Source: JAENVU01 sp963801105 (GTDB lineage: Bacteria; Actinomycetota; Acidimicrobiia; IMCC26256; JAENVU01). Taken from it: DNA of 64,000 bases. Numbering within the stretch: position 1 is the first letter of the stretch; each line of letters starts with the position of its first letter. The position numbers and the translations under genes are program-made. The notes beneath the pieces are model-generated. The model did no database searches. It worked only from the letters and a program-made list of their open reading frames with translations, and was not told the DNA's origin. Below are positions 1-7,611 of the stretch, one piece after another. Where the stretch lies: assembly GCA_963801105.1 (NCBI GenBank), contig CAWDDH010000003.1:1798001-1862000 (forward strand), written 5' to 3'.

Positions 1-2
1 CC

Positions 3-1043
3 GCGCACGTCAACGAGACCACCGAATCGGTCGACAACATCGGCGGAGTGCTCTCGGCAGTTGCAGTTGGAGCGTTGATCGTGGCGATCAACTTCGCGCC
101 CGTTCCCGACAAGGCCGGCCTGGCGGTCGGACTGGGGGTGGTCGCCCTGCTCGCGGGACTCGCCTTCTTCCTCCGACAGCGGGCGGCGAAGTTCCCGCTC
201 TACGACCTCGCCGTCGCGGCGCGTCGGATCTTCTGGGTCGCGGCGTGCGCGGGGATCATCGTGTTCGGCGCGCTCATGGCCGCGGCCTTCATCGGCCAGC
301 AATTCCTCCAGAACGTGCTCGGATATTCGACGCTCGGCGCCGGCGCTTCGATCCTTCCTGCGGTGGTCTTCATGGTGATCGTCGCCCCGCGATCGGCGAA
401 GCTCATCGAGGCCAGAGGCTCGCGGTTCACGTTGCTCCTGGGCTACTGCTTCGTTCTCGCGGGCTTCGTCACGATGCTCGTGCTCTGGAAGGAGGGGATC
501 CCGTACTGGGAGGTCGGTCTCGCGTACGCATTCGTCGGTATCGGCGTCGGCTTCGCCGGGACTCCCGCGTCGCACTCGCTCACGGGTTCCGTGCCGGTGA
601 CGAAGGCCGGCATGGCGTCGGGCACCGCCGACCTGCAGCGCGATCTCGGTGGTGCGATCATGCAGTCGATCCTCGGTGCGTTGCTCACGGCGGGCTACGC
701 GTCTGCGATGGCGGCCGCCGTCGCCGGCTCGGGCGGCTCGGTGACGAGCGCGACCCAGGACCAACTGCAACAGTCGTTCGCGAGCGCCAGTGCGGTCGCG
801 GCGCACTTTCCGAAGTACGCCGACCAGATCACCGCGGCCGCGCAGACGTCGTTCCTCGACGGCGCGAATTGGTCCTACGCCGCCGGGATCATCGCCATAC
901 TCCTCGGTGCCGGACTCGTCTTCTTCTGCTTCCCGAAGCATGAGGACGAAGAGCGCGCACTCGCGGAGTATCACGCCGAGGACCTGGCGGCAGCGACCGC
1001 GACGCCGCCAGCCACGCTGTCGGCACCACCTTCGACCGCGTGA
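3..1043 (+). CDS. MFS drug exporter, DHA2 family (5' end outside window)
   Basis: C-terminal part of a 14-helix DHA2/EmrB-type proton-coupled exporter of the inner membrane. The reading frame is open to the window edge (codons read A-H-V-N-E-T-T-E-S before the first GTG at 48), so the GTG is an internal valine and the gene starts upstream. Visible are about eight hydrophobic segments, the helix-rich stretch ending GVGFAGTPASHSLTGSVP typical of the later DHA2 helices, a long periplasmic loop (about residues 225-275) and a charged cytoplasmic tail. Substrate cannot be told. A second DHA2 exporter lies at 24696-26264. Confidence 0.85.
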   Translation, partial: AHVNETTESVDNIGGVLSAVAVGALIVAINFAPVPDKAGLAVGLGVVALLAGLAFFLRQRAAKFPLYDLAVAARRIFWVAACAGIIVFGALMAAAFIGQQFLQNVLGYSTLGAGASILPAVVFMVIVAPRSAKLIEARGSRFTLLLGYCFVLAGFVTMLVLWKEGIPYWEVGLAYAFVGIGVGFAGTPASHSLTGSVPVTKAGMASGTADLQRDLGGAIMQSILGALLTAGYASAMAAAVAGSGGSVTSATQDQLQQSFASASAVAAHFPKYADQITAAAQTSFLDGANWSYAAGIIAILLGAGLVFFCFPKHEDEERALAEYHAEDLAAATATPPATLSAPPSTA

Positions 1044-1086
1044 ACGGGTGTCGGGCGACGGCGCTGCCCTCAGCCGGGGCCCGAAC

Positions 1087-1536
1087 TCAGGAAGGTGCGC
1101 GGAATGCCGGGTCGTCGGATCCGGGAAGCATCGTCGGATCCTGTGCCGAGCCGCGCCCGCCGCCGGGCCAGGACGACGGCTCCTGCCGTGCGAGCTGGAC
1201 CCGACGCGCGCCGATCTTCGTGTCGAGCCAGTCAACCAGGGCGTGCACTACGAGGGCGAAGATGCCGTACATGATGATCGCGAACAGCATGGCGAAGTCG
1301 ACCACAGAGCCGTTGTCGTGCGTGACGGACGGGAAGATGCCGCGGAACGGCGCGACCACGCGGTCGGCGCTGCGGTAGACCCATTGGGTGAAGCTCGCGC
1401 TGGTGCTGGCGTTGAAGAGCTGGAGGAAGAATCCGAGGACGAGGATGATGACGGCCGCGATGAAGTACGCGTACACCAGCCACACCAGGACCCGGGCGAA
1501 GCGGAGTCCCTTGACCTGGGAGTCGTCGTCGGCCAT
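1087..1536 (-). CDS. YggT-family integral membrane protein
   Basis: 149-residue protein with two long hydrophobic segments (about residues 12-38 and 70-95) separated by a polar stretch with VAPFRGIFP, which fits the YggT family of small membrane proteins whose job is poorly defined (linked to osmotic response or cell-division loci in other bacteria). The start at 1536 is chosen over an upstream extension to 1683 because an excellent Shine-Dalgarno (GAGGAGGAAGG) sits just before this ATG and the extension is low-complexity. The C-terminal tail after residue 110 is polar and longer than in typical YggT proteins. Divergent from the small gene at 1712. Confidence 0.7.
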   Translation of the reverse strand: MADDDSQVKGLRFARVLVWLVYAYFIAAVIILVLGFFLQLFNASTSASFTQWVYRSADRVVAPFRGIFPSVTHDNGSVVDFAMLFAIIMYGIFALVVHALVDWLDTKIGARRVQLARQEPSSWPGGGRGSAQDPTMLPGSDDPAFRAPS

Positions 1537-1711
1537 CTGCCTTCCTCCTCGCGTCGGCAACCGACGGCCGACCATAGTGGGTGCACCTGCGCGCCTGGAG
1601 GGGACCACCGGCGAAGCAGGTCGGTAGCCACACGCGCGGGCCGGTGCCGGTACCCACCACGCCGAGGACCCGGCGCCCGCCACGACCGCACACCCCGAGT
1701 AGGTTGTTCGG

Positions 1712-1855
1712 ATGTACTTCGGCTTGTTGCTGTTCGGCGGCCTCGCGGTCGTGTGCCTCGTCGCAGGTGGCTTCGCGATGAAGCGCCGGCGCGACTACGG
1801 CAACAGCGAGCCCGACGACGGCTTCGACTTCGACGAGTACGAGGGCTTCAAGTAG
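1712..1855 (+). CDS. small single-pass membrane protein (47 aa)
   Basis: A 47-codon frame: an N-terminal hydrophobic helix (MYFGLLLFGGLAVVCLVAGG), a positive KRRR stop-transfer cluster, then an acidic/aromatic tail rich in D, E and F (DDGFDFDEYEG). The order helix, positive cluster, acidic tail predicts a cytoplasmic C-terminus. No family recognised. The ribosome-binding site is weak. It lies 52 bases before the GAP-family gene on the same strand and may be co-transcribed. The composition makes a chance frame less likely, but conservation has not been tested. Confidence 0.5.
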   Translation: MYFGLLLFGGLAVVCLVAGGFAMKRRRDYGNSEPDDGFDFDEYEGFK

Positions 1856-1907
1856 GTCGAGTTGTTGTCGAACCTCCGGTTCGGCACCATGAGAGGCGGC
1901 GCCCGAC

Positions 1908-2585
1908 ATGCTGTACCAGGCGATCGGCGCGCTGCTGCCATCCGCCGTCGGCGTCGCCCTGAGCCCGGTCCCGATGATCGCGGTGATCCTGATGTTGGCC
2001 ACGCCCCGTGCGCGGACCAACGGCATCGCGTTCGCGGCGGGTTGGGTCAGCGGACTCGTGATCGTGAGCGTCGTCGTGCTCGTCGTCGCCGGCGGCGCCG
2101 ACGATCCGAGCAGCACGGCGTCGGGTTCGGTCAACTGGGTGACGCTCGGCCTCGGATTGCTGTTCCTCGTCCTGGCGGCGAAGGAATGGAGGAGCCGACC
2201 ACAGCAGGACGAGGCGCCGACGCTCCCGAAGTGGATGGCGACCGTCGACTCGTTCACCAGCGGGCGGTCCGTCGTCCTGGGCGCCGCGCTGTCGGGGGCA
2301 AATCCCAAGAACCTCGCGCTCACCCTTGCGGCGGCCGGCTCGATCGCTCAGTCCGGGCTGAGCCCCGGCGAATCCGCGGTCGCCGTCGCGATCTTCGCGG
2401 TGATCGGTTCGCTGACCGTTGTCGGCCCGGTCGCGTGGTACCTCATGGCGAGCGATCGGGCGTCGGGACCGCTCGAGCGCCTCAAGGACTTCATGGAGGA
2501 GCACAATGCCGTCATCATGATGGTCGTCCTCCTGGTGCTCGGGGCCAAGCTCATCGGCAACGGGCTCGCCGGTGTCGCCGGCTGA
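1908..2585 (+). CDS. GAP/Sap-family (LysE-like) membrane protein
   Basis: 225-residue integral membrane protein with about six hydrophobic helices and the family pattern LSPVPMIAVILMLATPRAR near the N-terminus and SGANPKNLALTLAA in the middle. This matches the GAP (Sap, sulfolipid-1-addressing protein) family, relatives of LysE-type exporters; in mycobacteria some members help move peptidoglycolipids or sulfolipid to the surface. The cargo here is unknown. ATG start follows GAGAGGCGG. It is followed by a broken multicopper oxidase fragment rather than an intact partner. Confidence 0.75.
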   Translation: MLYQAIGALLPSAVGVALSPVPMIAVILMLATPRARTNGIAFAAGWVSGLVIVSVVVLVVAGGADDPSSTASGSVNWVTLGLGLLFLVLAAKEWRSRPQQDEAPTLPKWMATVDSFTSGRSVVLGAALSGANPKNLALTLAAAGSIAQSGLSPGESAVAVAIFAVIGSLTVVGPVAWYLMASDRASGPLERLKDFMEEHNAVIMMVVLLVLGAKLIGNGLAGVAG

Positions 2586-2603
2586 GGGCGAGGCGCGGTC
2601 ACG

Positions 2604-2768
2604 GTGAACGGGATCGTCGTTCCGACGCTGCACACCGAGACCGGGACCCTCGAGCGATGGCGGTTGCTCAACGCCAGCCCCTCCCGCTACTAGCGGACCG
2701 TCCTGGTCGATCACACGCTGCACCTAGTCGGGACCGATGGGATGATGGGCGTGATCGACGTCGCCTGA
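2604..2768 (+). pseudogene. multicopper oxidase remnant
   Basis: Translation from the GTG at 2604 gives N-G-I-V-V-P-T-L, then ETGTLERWRLLNASPSRY, a TAG stop at 2691, and in the same frame RTVLVDHTLHLVGTDG before TGA at 2766. These two blocks are the consecutive signature of the second cupredoxin domain of laccase/CueO-type multicopper oxidases (VERWRLLNAS-SRYY-R-L-GH-L-L-GTDG); the in-frame TAG stands where the second Tyr is usual. The copper-ligand motifs at both ends of the enzyme are absent. It is therefore a short relic of a copper-detoxifying oxidase, lying just before an intact copper-responsive operon. Confidence 0.7.
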
Positions 2769-2801
2769 GCACGAGCTTCGAGGTTCGACGCCCTCGGGAA
2801 T

Positions 2802-2817
2802 ATACCCCTTGGGGTAC
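2802..2817. promoter_or_regulatory. CsoR-type copper operator
   Basis: ATACCCCTTGGGGTAC: a palindrome TACCCC-TT-GGGGTA in a locally AT-richer stretch. It matches the G/C-tract operators of CsoR-family Cu(I) repressors (TACCC...GGGTA type). It lies about 110 bases before the DUF302 gene, which is followed by a CopZ-like chaperone, so copper control of that pair is a reasonable inference. No csoR gene is in the window. Confidence 0.6.
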
Positions 2818-2929
2818 TAGTTGAATCACGCACCAGCTGCCTCGTGCATCGGAGTCGAACCATGGTGATCATCCGGGTGTCCGCCGCCGACCGCGGCGAG
2901 AAGTCGCCGCGACGTGTGGGGATGTCGTG

Positions 2930-3328
2930 ATGCACAGCATCCAGACCACGCTCGACGTTGGGATCGAGCAGGCCGAGGCGGAGGTGCGCGCCGCGCTCGG
3001 GGAGGCGGGCTTCGGAGTCCTCACCGAGATCGACGTCGCTGCGACCTTGAAGGCGAAGCTCGGCGTAGAGCGGGCACCGCTCAAGATCCTCGGTGCCTGC
3101 AATCCGGAGTTCGCGCATCGGGCGCTCCAGATCGACCCCACCGTCGCGCTGGTCCTGCCGTGCAACGTCGTGCTGGAGTCGGAAGGGTCCGGGACGCACA
3201 TCGCGGTCGTCGATCCGAGTGAGCTGATGTCCGACTCCTCGTTCGTCGAGCTCGCGGCGGAGGTTTCCGAGCGGCTCAGTGCGGCGCTCGCCACGCTGGG
3301 CGGCGCGGTGTCCGAGACCCTTGGGTGA
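2930..3328 (+). CDS. DUF302 family protein
   Basis: About 132 residues. The sequence shows the DUF302 pattern: an early IQTTLDVGIEQAEAEVRAAL amphipathic stretch, a central KILGACNPEFAHRAL, then PCNVVLESEG and IAVVDPSELM. DUF302 proteins form small dimers of unclear function and are often found with copper, thiosulfate or redox genes. An adjacent GTG at 2927 is an equally possible start. It is downstream of the CsoR-like palindrome and upstream of the copper chaperone, so a role in copper or redox stress is inferred from context only. Confidence 0.8.
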   Translation: MHSIQTTLDVGIEQAEAEVRAALGEAGFGVLTEIDVAATLKAKLGVERAPLKILGACNPEFAHRALQIDPTVALVLPCNVVLESEGSGTHIAVVDPSELMSDSSFVELAAEVSERLSAALATLGGAVSETLG

Positions 3329-3437
3329 GATCACCGACGTCACTGCCGAGCCTCCGTACGCCGGGCCCGGCCTCGCCGCCCTGCGGCGCGGCGCTCCTCG
3401 GGCCCACGTCGAACACCCACAGGAGATGGGACCCGTC

Positions 3438-3647
3438 ATGGCCATCACATCCACGTTCCAGGTCGAAGGTATGAGCTGCGGGCACTGTGTCAGCTCGGTG
3501 CAGGCCGAGGTCTCGGCGATCGCCGGTGTCTCCGCCGTTGCAGTCGACCTCGCCACGGGCGAGGTCACCGTCACTTCCGACGCGGCCATCGACGGCGACG
3601 CGGTGCGAGCCGCGGTCGAGGAGGCCGGCTACGCCCTGACCTCGTGA
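3438..3647 (+). CDS. copZ: CopZ-like copper chaperone (HMA domain)
   Basis: 69 residues, the normal size for a stand-alone heavy-metal-associated domain. The metal site GMSCGHC is present at about residues 10-16, with the expected beta-alpha-beta-beta-alpha-beta pattern and the closing EEAGYAL. It should bind Cu(I) in the cytosol and pass it to an exporter or a repressor. The start ATG at 3438 follows AGGAG (3421-3425); an in-frame ATG at 3426 is too close to that site. No copper P-type ATPase lies nearby (the P-type ATPase at 41820 is of the proton-pump class), so the partner must be elsewhere. Confidence 0.85.
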   Translation: MAITSTFQVEGMSCGHCVSSVQAEVSAIAGVSAVAVDLATGEVTVTSDAAIDGDAVRAAVEEAGYALTS

Positions 3648-3744
3648 ACGCCGCGGCTCCGACCGATTCGGTGTTCAGAGCGTGTGGAGACGCTCGCGGT
3701 ATTCCTCGCTCGACAACTCGCTGCCCGCGTGGCGGCGCCCTCCC

Positions 3745-4533
3745 TTACGCGGCGGGGGTGAGCGAGGTCGCGCCGGCCATCATGTGTCCGCCGCCCATGG
3801 TCCAGCACGCGTCGTCGGGGGCGGCTGGTCCACTGGCGAGCAAGCATGGGTGGTGGCCGATGAACACGTCCGGGTGCCACTGCCATCCCGGGACGATCCA
3901 CGCGTGCACCATCCAGAAGTTGCCCAGGTAGAGCGTGTTGCCGTTCATGCCCGGCTGACACTGCCCGTCGAAGATCACGAGTCCGGTCGTGCTGGACAGG
4001 CAGAGGTACTCATGCGTGTGCCACCAGTCGTTGTTGCCGGGGAAGCCCGCGGGCGGCCCGGCCGAGCCGTTGTCCACGTACCAGCTCATTCCCACGAGCT
4101 TGGCGTTCGGCCCGTTGCCGTCGTACTGGAGGAAGTTCGGCTTCTTGGGGTCGAACGTCCCCTGCAGGGGGTTGCCCAGCGCGTGGTGGGTGCCCATGCC
4201 CATCGCGTAGTTGACCATCGGCTTCCAACCGGCGGCCTCCGCTGCGCTACGAGTGGGCCACTGCGCGGCATACGCGAACGCCGCGTCGAGGTCGCGTGAC
4301 AGCTCGAGGCAGTCGCTCCAGGACAGCGGGCCCTTGGTGATGCCGTGGTCCATGTACCACTGCGACCCGTGGGTTCCCTCGCCGCCCGTCGAGTTGCACC
4401 ACCAGGGTCGGGTGTCCGGATGCGCCGCCTGATGGTTCACCGCCGAAGGGTAGAAACATCCGCTCAGTACGACCGTCACGGCCGCAATCGCGACGTACCG
4501 CAGCCGTCTCGTCATCGGTGCCATCGCCCGCAT
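3745..4533 (-). CDS. secreted lipoprotein rich in His and Trp, unknown function
   Basis: 262 residues. N-terminus MRAMAPMTRRLRYVAIA, a short hydrophobic stretch and the lipobox LSGC mark a lipoprotein exported and anchored outside the membrane. The mature part is rich in His, Trp and Cys: THHAL, WWHTHEYLC, VHAWIVPGWQWHPD, IGHHPC, GGGHMM. Conserved-looking cysteines could form disulfides. ATG at 4533 follows GAGGGGG. I do not recognise a named family. Its place facing the DUF302/CopZ pair and its His-rich make-up allow a metal-binding role, but this is inference. Confidence 0.75.
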   Translation of the reverse strand: MRAMAPMTRRLRYVAIAAVTVVLSGCFYPSAVNHQAAHPDTRPWWCNSTGGEGTHGSQWYMDHGITKGPLSWSDCLELSRDLDAAFAYAAQWPTRSAAEAAGWKPMVNYAMGMGTHHALGNPLQGTFDPKKPNFLQYDGNGPNAKLVGMSWYVDNGSAGPPAGFPGNNDWWHTHEYLCLSSTTGLVIFDGQCQPGMNGNTLYLGNFWMVHAWIVPGWQWHPDVFIGHHPCLLASGPAAPDDACWTMGGGHMMAGATSLTPAA

Positions 4534-4716
4534 TCCGTCCCCCTCGGTTCCCAGGCCGGGCACCGTAGCCCGGTTCCCCGCCGGTGAGAAGGGTCAGCGG
4601 CCCGGTCCCCGCCCGAATGGGGCGGAACCGTCATCTCACCGTACGGCGGGGCGCTTCTCAGGTTCCCCAAAGCCGCTCAACGGACACACCCGAGAGTGAG
4701 CCCGTACCCTTCCCGG

Positions 4717-5287
4717 ATGGATTGGAACCTGTTCCACGGCGTCAACCAGTGGGCACGGGACACCTCGTGGGCCCATGGCTTCTTCAAGGCGTACGCCGGC
4801 TTCGGCATCGTCGTGTTCGGCGCAGGGCTCGTCGGTCGCGTTCGTCATCGGCGTGCGTGAGGACGCCAAGGTGATGGCACGGACCGTGTGGAGCGCCGCG
4901 GCCGCGGTGATTGCTCTCGCGGTCAACCAACCCATCGCGTCGGCCATCGGACGCGCCCGGCCGTTCGCGACCCACCCCCACGTCCTCGTGCTGGTGGACA
5001 AGGCCAAGGACCCGGGATTCATGAGCGATCACTCGCTCGTGGCTGGAGCGGTGGCGGTCGGGCTGGTCCTCGCGGTACGCCGCGTCGGATACGTGATGCT
5101 GGCGCTCGCGGTGCTGATGGCCTTCACCCGCGTCTACGTCGGTGCCCACTACCCGGGTGATGTCGTCGCCGGCTTCGCGTTCGGCGGCCTCGTCGCCGCC
5201 GCGGGGATGCCACTGGCGGACCGCTGGCTCACACCGCTGTGTGAGCGGGTCCGCGCCGTGCCGGTCGTCGCCGCACTTCGGCACTGA
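4717..5287 (+). CDS. PAP2-family phosphatase, frameshifted near 4834
   Basis: Membrane phosphatase of the PAP2 superfamily (undecaprenyl-diphosphate or phosphatidic-acid phosphatase type). The N-terminus MDWNLFHGVNQWARDTS starts at ATG 4717 and runs to about 4830 in one frame; the rest (SSVAFVIGVREDAK onward) continues in another frame. Removing one G from CGTCGGTCG at 4831-4838 would restore one 189-residue protein reading FGAGLVVAFVIGV. The three signature blocks survive downstream: GRARPF, SDHSL (PSGH position) and RVYVGAHYPGDV. It is either a recent pseudogene or a sequence error. Confidence 0.75.
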
Positions 5288-5357
5288 TCCGACCGCAGTT
5301 GGCATGATGCCCTGATCGCGTGGCACGGAGGAGCACCGGACGTCTCGGGAGGGGCAC

Positions 5358-5786
5358 ATGAGCGCGGCGGACCGCGAGAGCCAGTCGGCATCAGAGCGGA
5401 TCGACCGGATCATCGGCGAGCTCGGGGACTGGCGCGGGGAGACGTTGGCGAGGATGCGCACCCTCGTCAAGGAGGCGGACCCGGACGTCGTCGAGGAGGT
5501 GAAGTGGGTGAAGCCGACGAACCCGGGCACGCCCACGTGGTCACACGACGGCATCATCTGCACCGGCGAGTCCTACAAGTCCGTCGTGAAGCTCACGTTC
5601 GCGAAGGGGGCATCGTTGCCGGATCCCTCCCGGCTCTTCAACGCGAGCCTCGAGGGGAAGACACGCCGCGCGATCGACATCCGCGAGGGGGAGCAGGTCG
5701 ACGCGCGCGCGTTCAAGGCGCTCGTCCGCGCCGCGATCGCGCTCAACGCCTCCGGCGCGAAGCCGAGAGCGAAGCGAGCGACCTAG
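5358..5786 (+). CDS. DUF1801 (YdhG-like) domain protein
   Basis: 142 residues with the DUF1801 layout: IDRIIGELGDWRGETLARMRTLVKEADPDVVEEVKW, then PTWSHDGIICTGESYKS and VKLTFAKGA, and the closing IDIREGEQVDARAFKALVRAA. The family is cytosolic, compact and of undefined role. ATG at 5358 follows GGGAGGGGC. The end is rich in Lys/Arg. Same strand as the downstream dehydrogenase operon but 67 bases before it, so probably separate. Confidence 0.8.
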   Translation: MSAADRESQSASERIDRIIGELGDWRGETLARMRTLVKEADPDVVEEVKWVKPTNPGTPTWSHDGIICTGESYKSVVKLTFAKGASLPDPSRLFNASLEGKTRRAIDIREGEQVDARAFKALVRAAIALNASGAKPRAKRAT

Positions 5787-5853
5787 TCGGCGCGATCCCG
5801 TGCCGGTGGGGCCGGCCCGGTCAGGGGTCGAAGCGGGGAGAGTGGCTCAGCCC

Positions 5854-6861
5854 ATGAAGCAGATCATGCTGCACGGCGCGAACGATTGGCGCCTGGACGA
5901 GATCCCCGACCCGGTACCGGGCCCGCGCGACGCGCTCGTGCGGGTCGCCGCGTGCGGCATCTGCGGCACCGACGTCTCCTACGTCCATATGGGGCTGATC
6001 CCCGGCCGGCCGATCCCGCTCGGTCACGAGATGGCCGGCGTCGTGGAGTGGGTAGGCGACGCGGTCCCGGGCGTCGCGGTGGGCGACCGCGTGATCGTCT
6101 GCCCGTCCGATGTCGGGTCCGGCACGATGGGAACGGGCGGGACGGTCGGGGGGCTCACCCCGTTGCTGCATGTGCCGGAGGCCGCGACCGGCCCGCGGCT
6201 GGTCCCCGTGCCCGACGGCATGCCGCTGACGACGGCGGCACTCGCCGAGCCGCTCGCCGTCGGCATGCAGGCGGTCAACCAGGCCGAGGTGGTGCCGGGC
6301 GAGAAGGTCGTCGTCTTCGGGTGCGGGCCCATCGGGTTGCTGGCGCTCGCGACGCTCACGGATCGCGGGATCGAGGACGTGGTCGCGGTCGACTTCAGCC
6401 GTGCCCGCCGGGACCTGGCCCGGGAGATGGGCGCGGCCCACGCGCTCGACCCGGCCGCGGGCGACGTGTGGGACGAGCTGAAGCGGATCCACGGCACCGC
6501 GCCGTTCATGTTCGGACCGACCGCTGCGACCGACGTCTTCATCGAGGCCTCCGGCGCCGATTCGGTGATCGGCGACGTGCTCCAGCACGGCCGGGTGGAC
6601 GGTCGGCTCGTGGTCGTCGCGCTCCACTACCGTCCGGTGCCCACCAGCTACGTGAACGTCCTGATGAAGCAGTTCACGATCCGCGGCTCGATGGAGTATC
6701 CGGAGCGCTTCGAGGACGCGGTCGATCTGCTCGCCCGGCGCGACCTCTCGGCCCTGATCACCCATACCTTGTCGCTCGAGGAGTTCGGCACGGGCCTCGC
6801 CGTGCTCGAAGGGTCGAAGGACTGCGGGAAGGTCATGATCACGATGGACGACTCCCGATGA
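5854..6861 (+). CDS. zinc-type alcohol dehydrogenase (MDR superfamily)
   Basis: 335 residues. Catalytic zinc ligands are in CGICGTD (about residue 35) and GHEMAG (about 60); the Rossmann nucleotide site is VVVFGCGPIGLLALA. It should oxidise an alcohol or polyol to a carbonyl with NAD(P)+. The four-cysteine structural zinc lobe found in many family members is missing; that stretch instead reads CPSDVGSGTMGTGGTVGG. Start ATG 5854 is preferred to the upstream extension because of the GGGGAGAG before it. The stop overlaps the next gene (ATGA), so the two enzymes are translated together and probably act on one substrate. Confidence 0.85.
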   Translation: MKQIMLHGANDWRLDEIPDPVPGPRDALVRVAACGICGTDVSYVHMGLIPGRPIPLGHEMAGVVEWVGDAVPGVAVGDRVIVCPSDVGSGTMGTGGTVGGLTPLLHVPEAATGPRLVPVPDGMPLTTAALAEPLAVGMQAVNQAEVVPGEKVVVFGCGPIGLLALATLTDRGIEDVVAVDFSRARRDLAREMGAAHALDPAAGDVWDELKRIHGTAPFMFGPTAATDVFIEASGADSVIGDVLQHGRVDGRLVVVALHYRPVPTSYVNVLMKQFTIRGSMEYPERFEDAVDLLARRDLSALITHTLSLEEFGTGLAVLEGSKDCGKVMITMDDSR

Positions 6862-7604
6862 ACGGGGTCACGTTCGACTTCGCCGACGCCGCGGTGCTCG
6901 TGACCGGCGGCACGAGCGGGATCGGGTACGCGATCGCCGCCGCGTTCGCCGCGGCCGGCGCCTCGGTCACGGTGACGGGGACCCGCGCCTCGGCCGCCGC
7001 CTATGACACCGACCTCTCCTCCTTCGCGTTCGGACAGTTGGAGATGCGTGACGCCGAGGCGGTCGACGCGCTCGCGGACGGCGTGGACCGGCTCGACGTC
7101 CTGGTCAACAACGCCGGGGCGAACTTCCCCGATGGGCGCGACGAGTGGGACCCGGACGGCTTCGCCGCGGCGCTGGCCCTCAACGTCGAGGGCGCGATGC
7201 GTCTGACGACGCGCCTGCGTGCGCCGCTGGCGGCGAGCGCGATGGACGGCGGCGCGAGCGTGGTGAACATCGTGTCCATGACGGCGTTCCGCTCGACCAC
7301 GATCGTGCCCGGCTACTCGGCGGCCAAGGCGGCGCTGCTCGCGCTCACCCGCAACCTCGCAGTCCACTGGGTGGGTGACGGCATCCGGGTGAACGCGGTC
7401 GCGCCGGGGCTGATCGACACACCGATGACCGCGCCGATGCAGGGGCTCCCGGATCTGCTGGAGGCCGAAGTGGGCAAGGCGGCGATTCGCCGGATGGGCA
7501 CCCCCGAGGAGGTCGCCGCCGCGGTGCTCTTCCTGAGCAGTGCCGCGTCGGCGTTCACGACCGGCACCGTGTTCGCAGTCGACGGCGGCTACCTCGCCCT
7601 GTGA
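6858..7604 (+). CDS. short-chain dehydrogenase/reductase
   Basis: 248 residues, classical SDR length. Cofactor loop TGGTSGIG (about residue 17), NNAG, and the Ser/Tyr/Lys active site in NIVSMTAFRS and GYSAAKAA; C-terminal FTTGTVFAVDGGY is the usual end of FabG-like enzymes. An NAD(P)-dependent ketone/alcohol redox step is expected. ATG 6858 overlaps the stop of the preceding alcohol dehydrogenase by four bases, and the sulfotransferase follows after seven bases. Confidence 0.9.
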   Translation: MNGVTFDFADAAVLVTGGTSGIGYAIAAAFAAAGASVTVTGTRASAAAYDTDLSSFAFGQLEMRDAEAVDALADGVDRLDVLVNNAGANFPDGRDEWDPDGFAAALALNVEGAMRLTTRLRAPLAASAMDGGASVVNIVSMTAFRSTTIVPGYSAAKAALLALTRNLAVHWVGDGIRVNAVAPGLIDTPMTAPMQGLPDLLEAEVGKAAIRRMGTPEEVAAAVLFLSSAASAFTTGTVFAVDGGYLAL

Positions 7605-7611
7605 GCCGACG

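Noticed and set aside
4723..4736. A second TNNAACNNGTTNNA match (TGGAACCTGTTCCA)
   Set aside because: It lies inside the first codons of the PAP2 gene (W-N-L-F) and is explained by coding sequence; it lacks the full TAGAAC...GTTCTA form.
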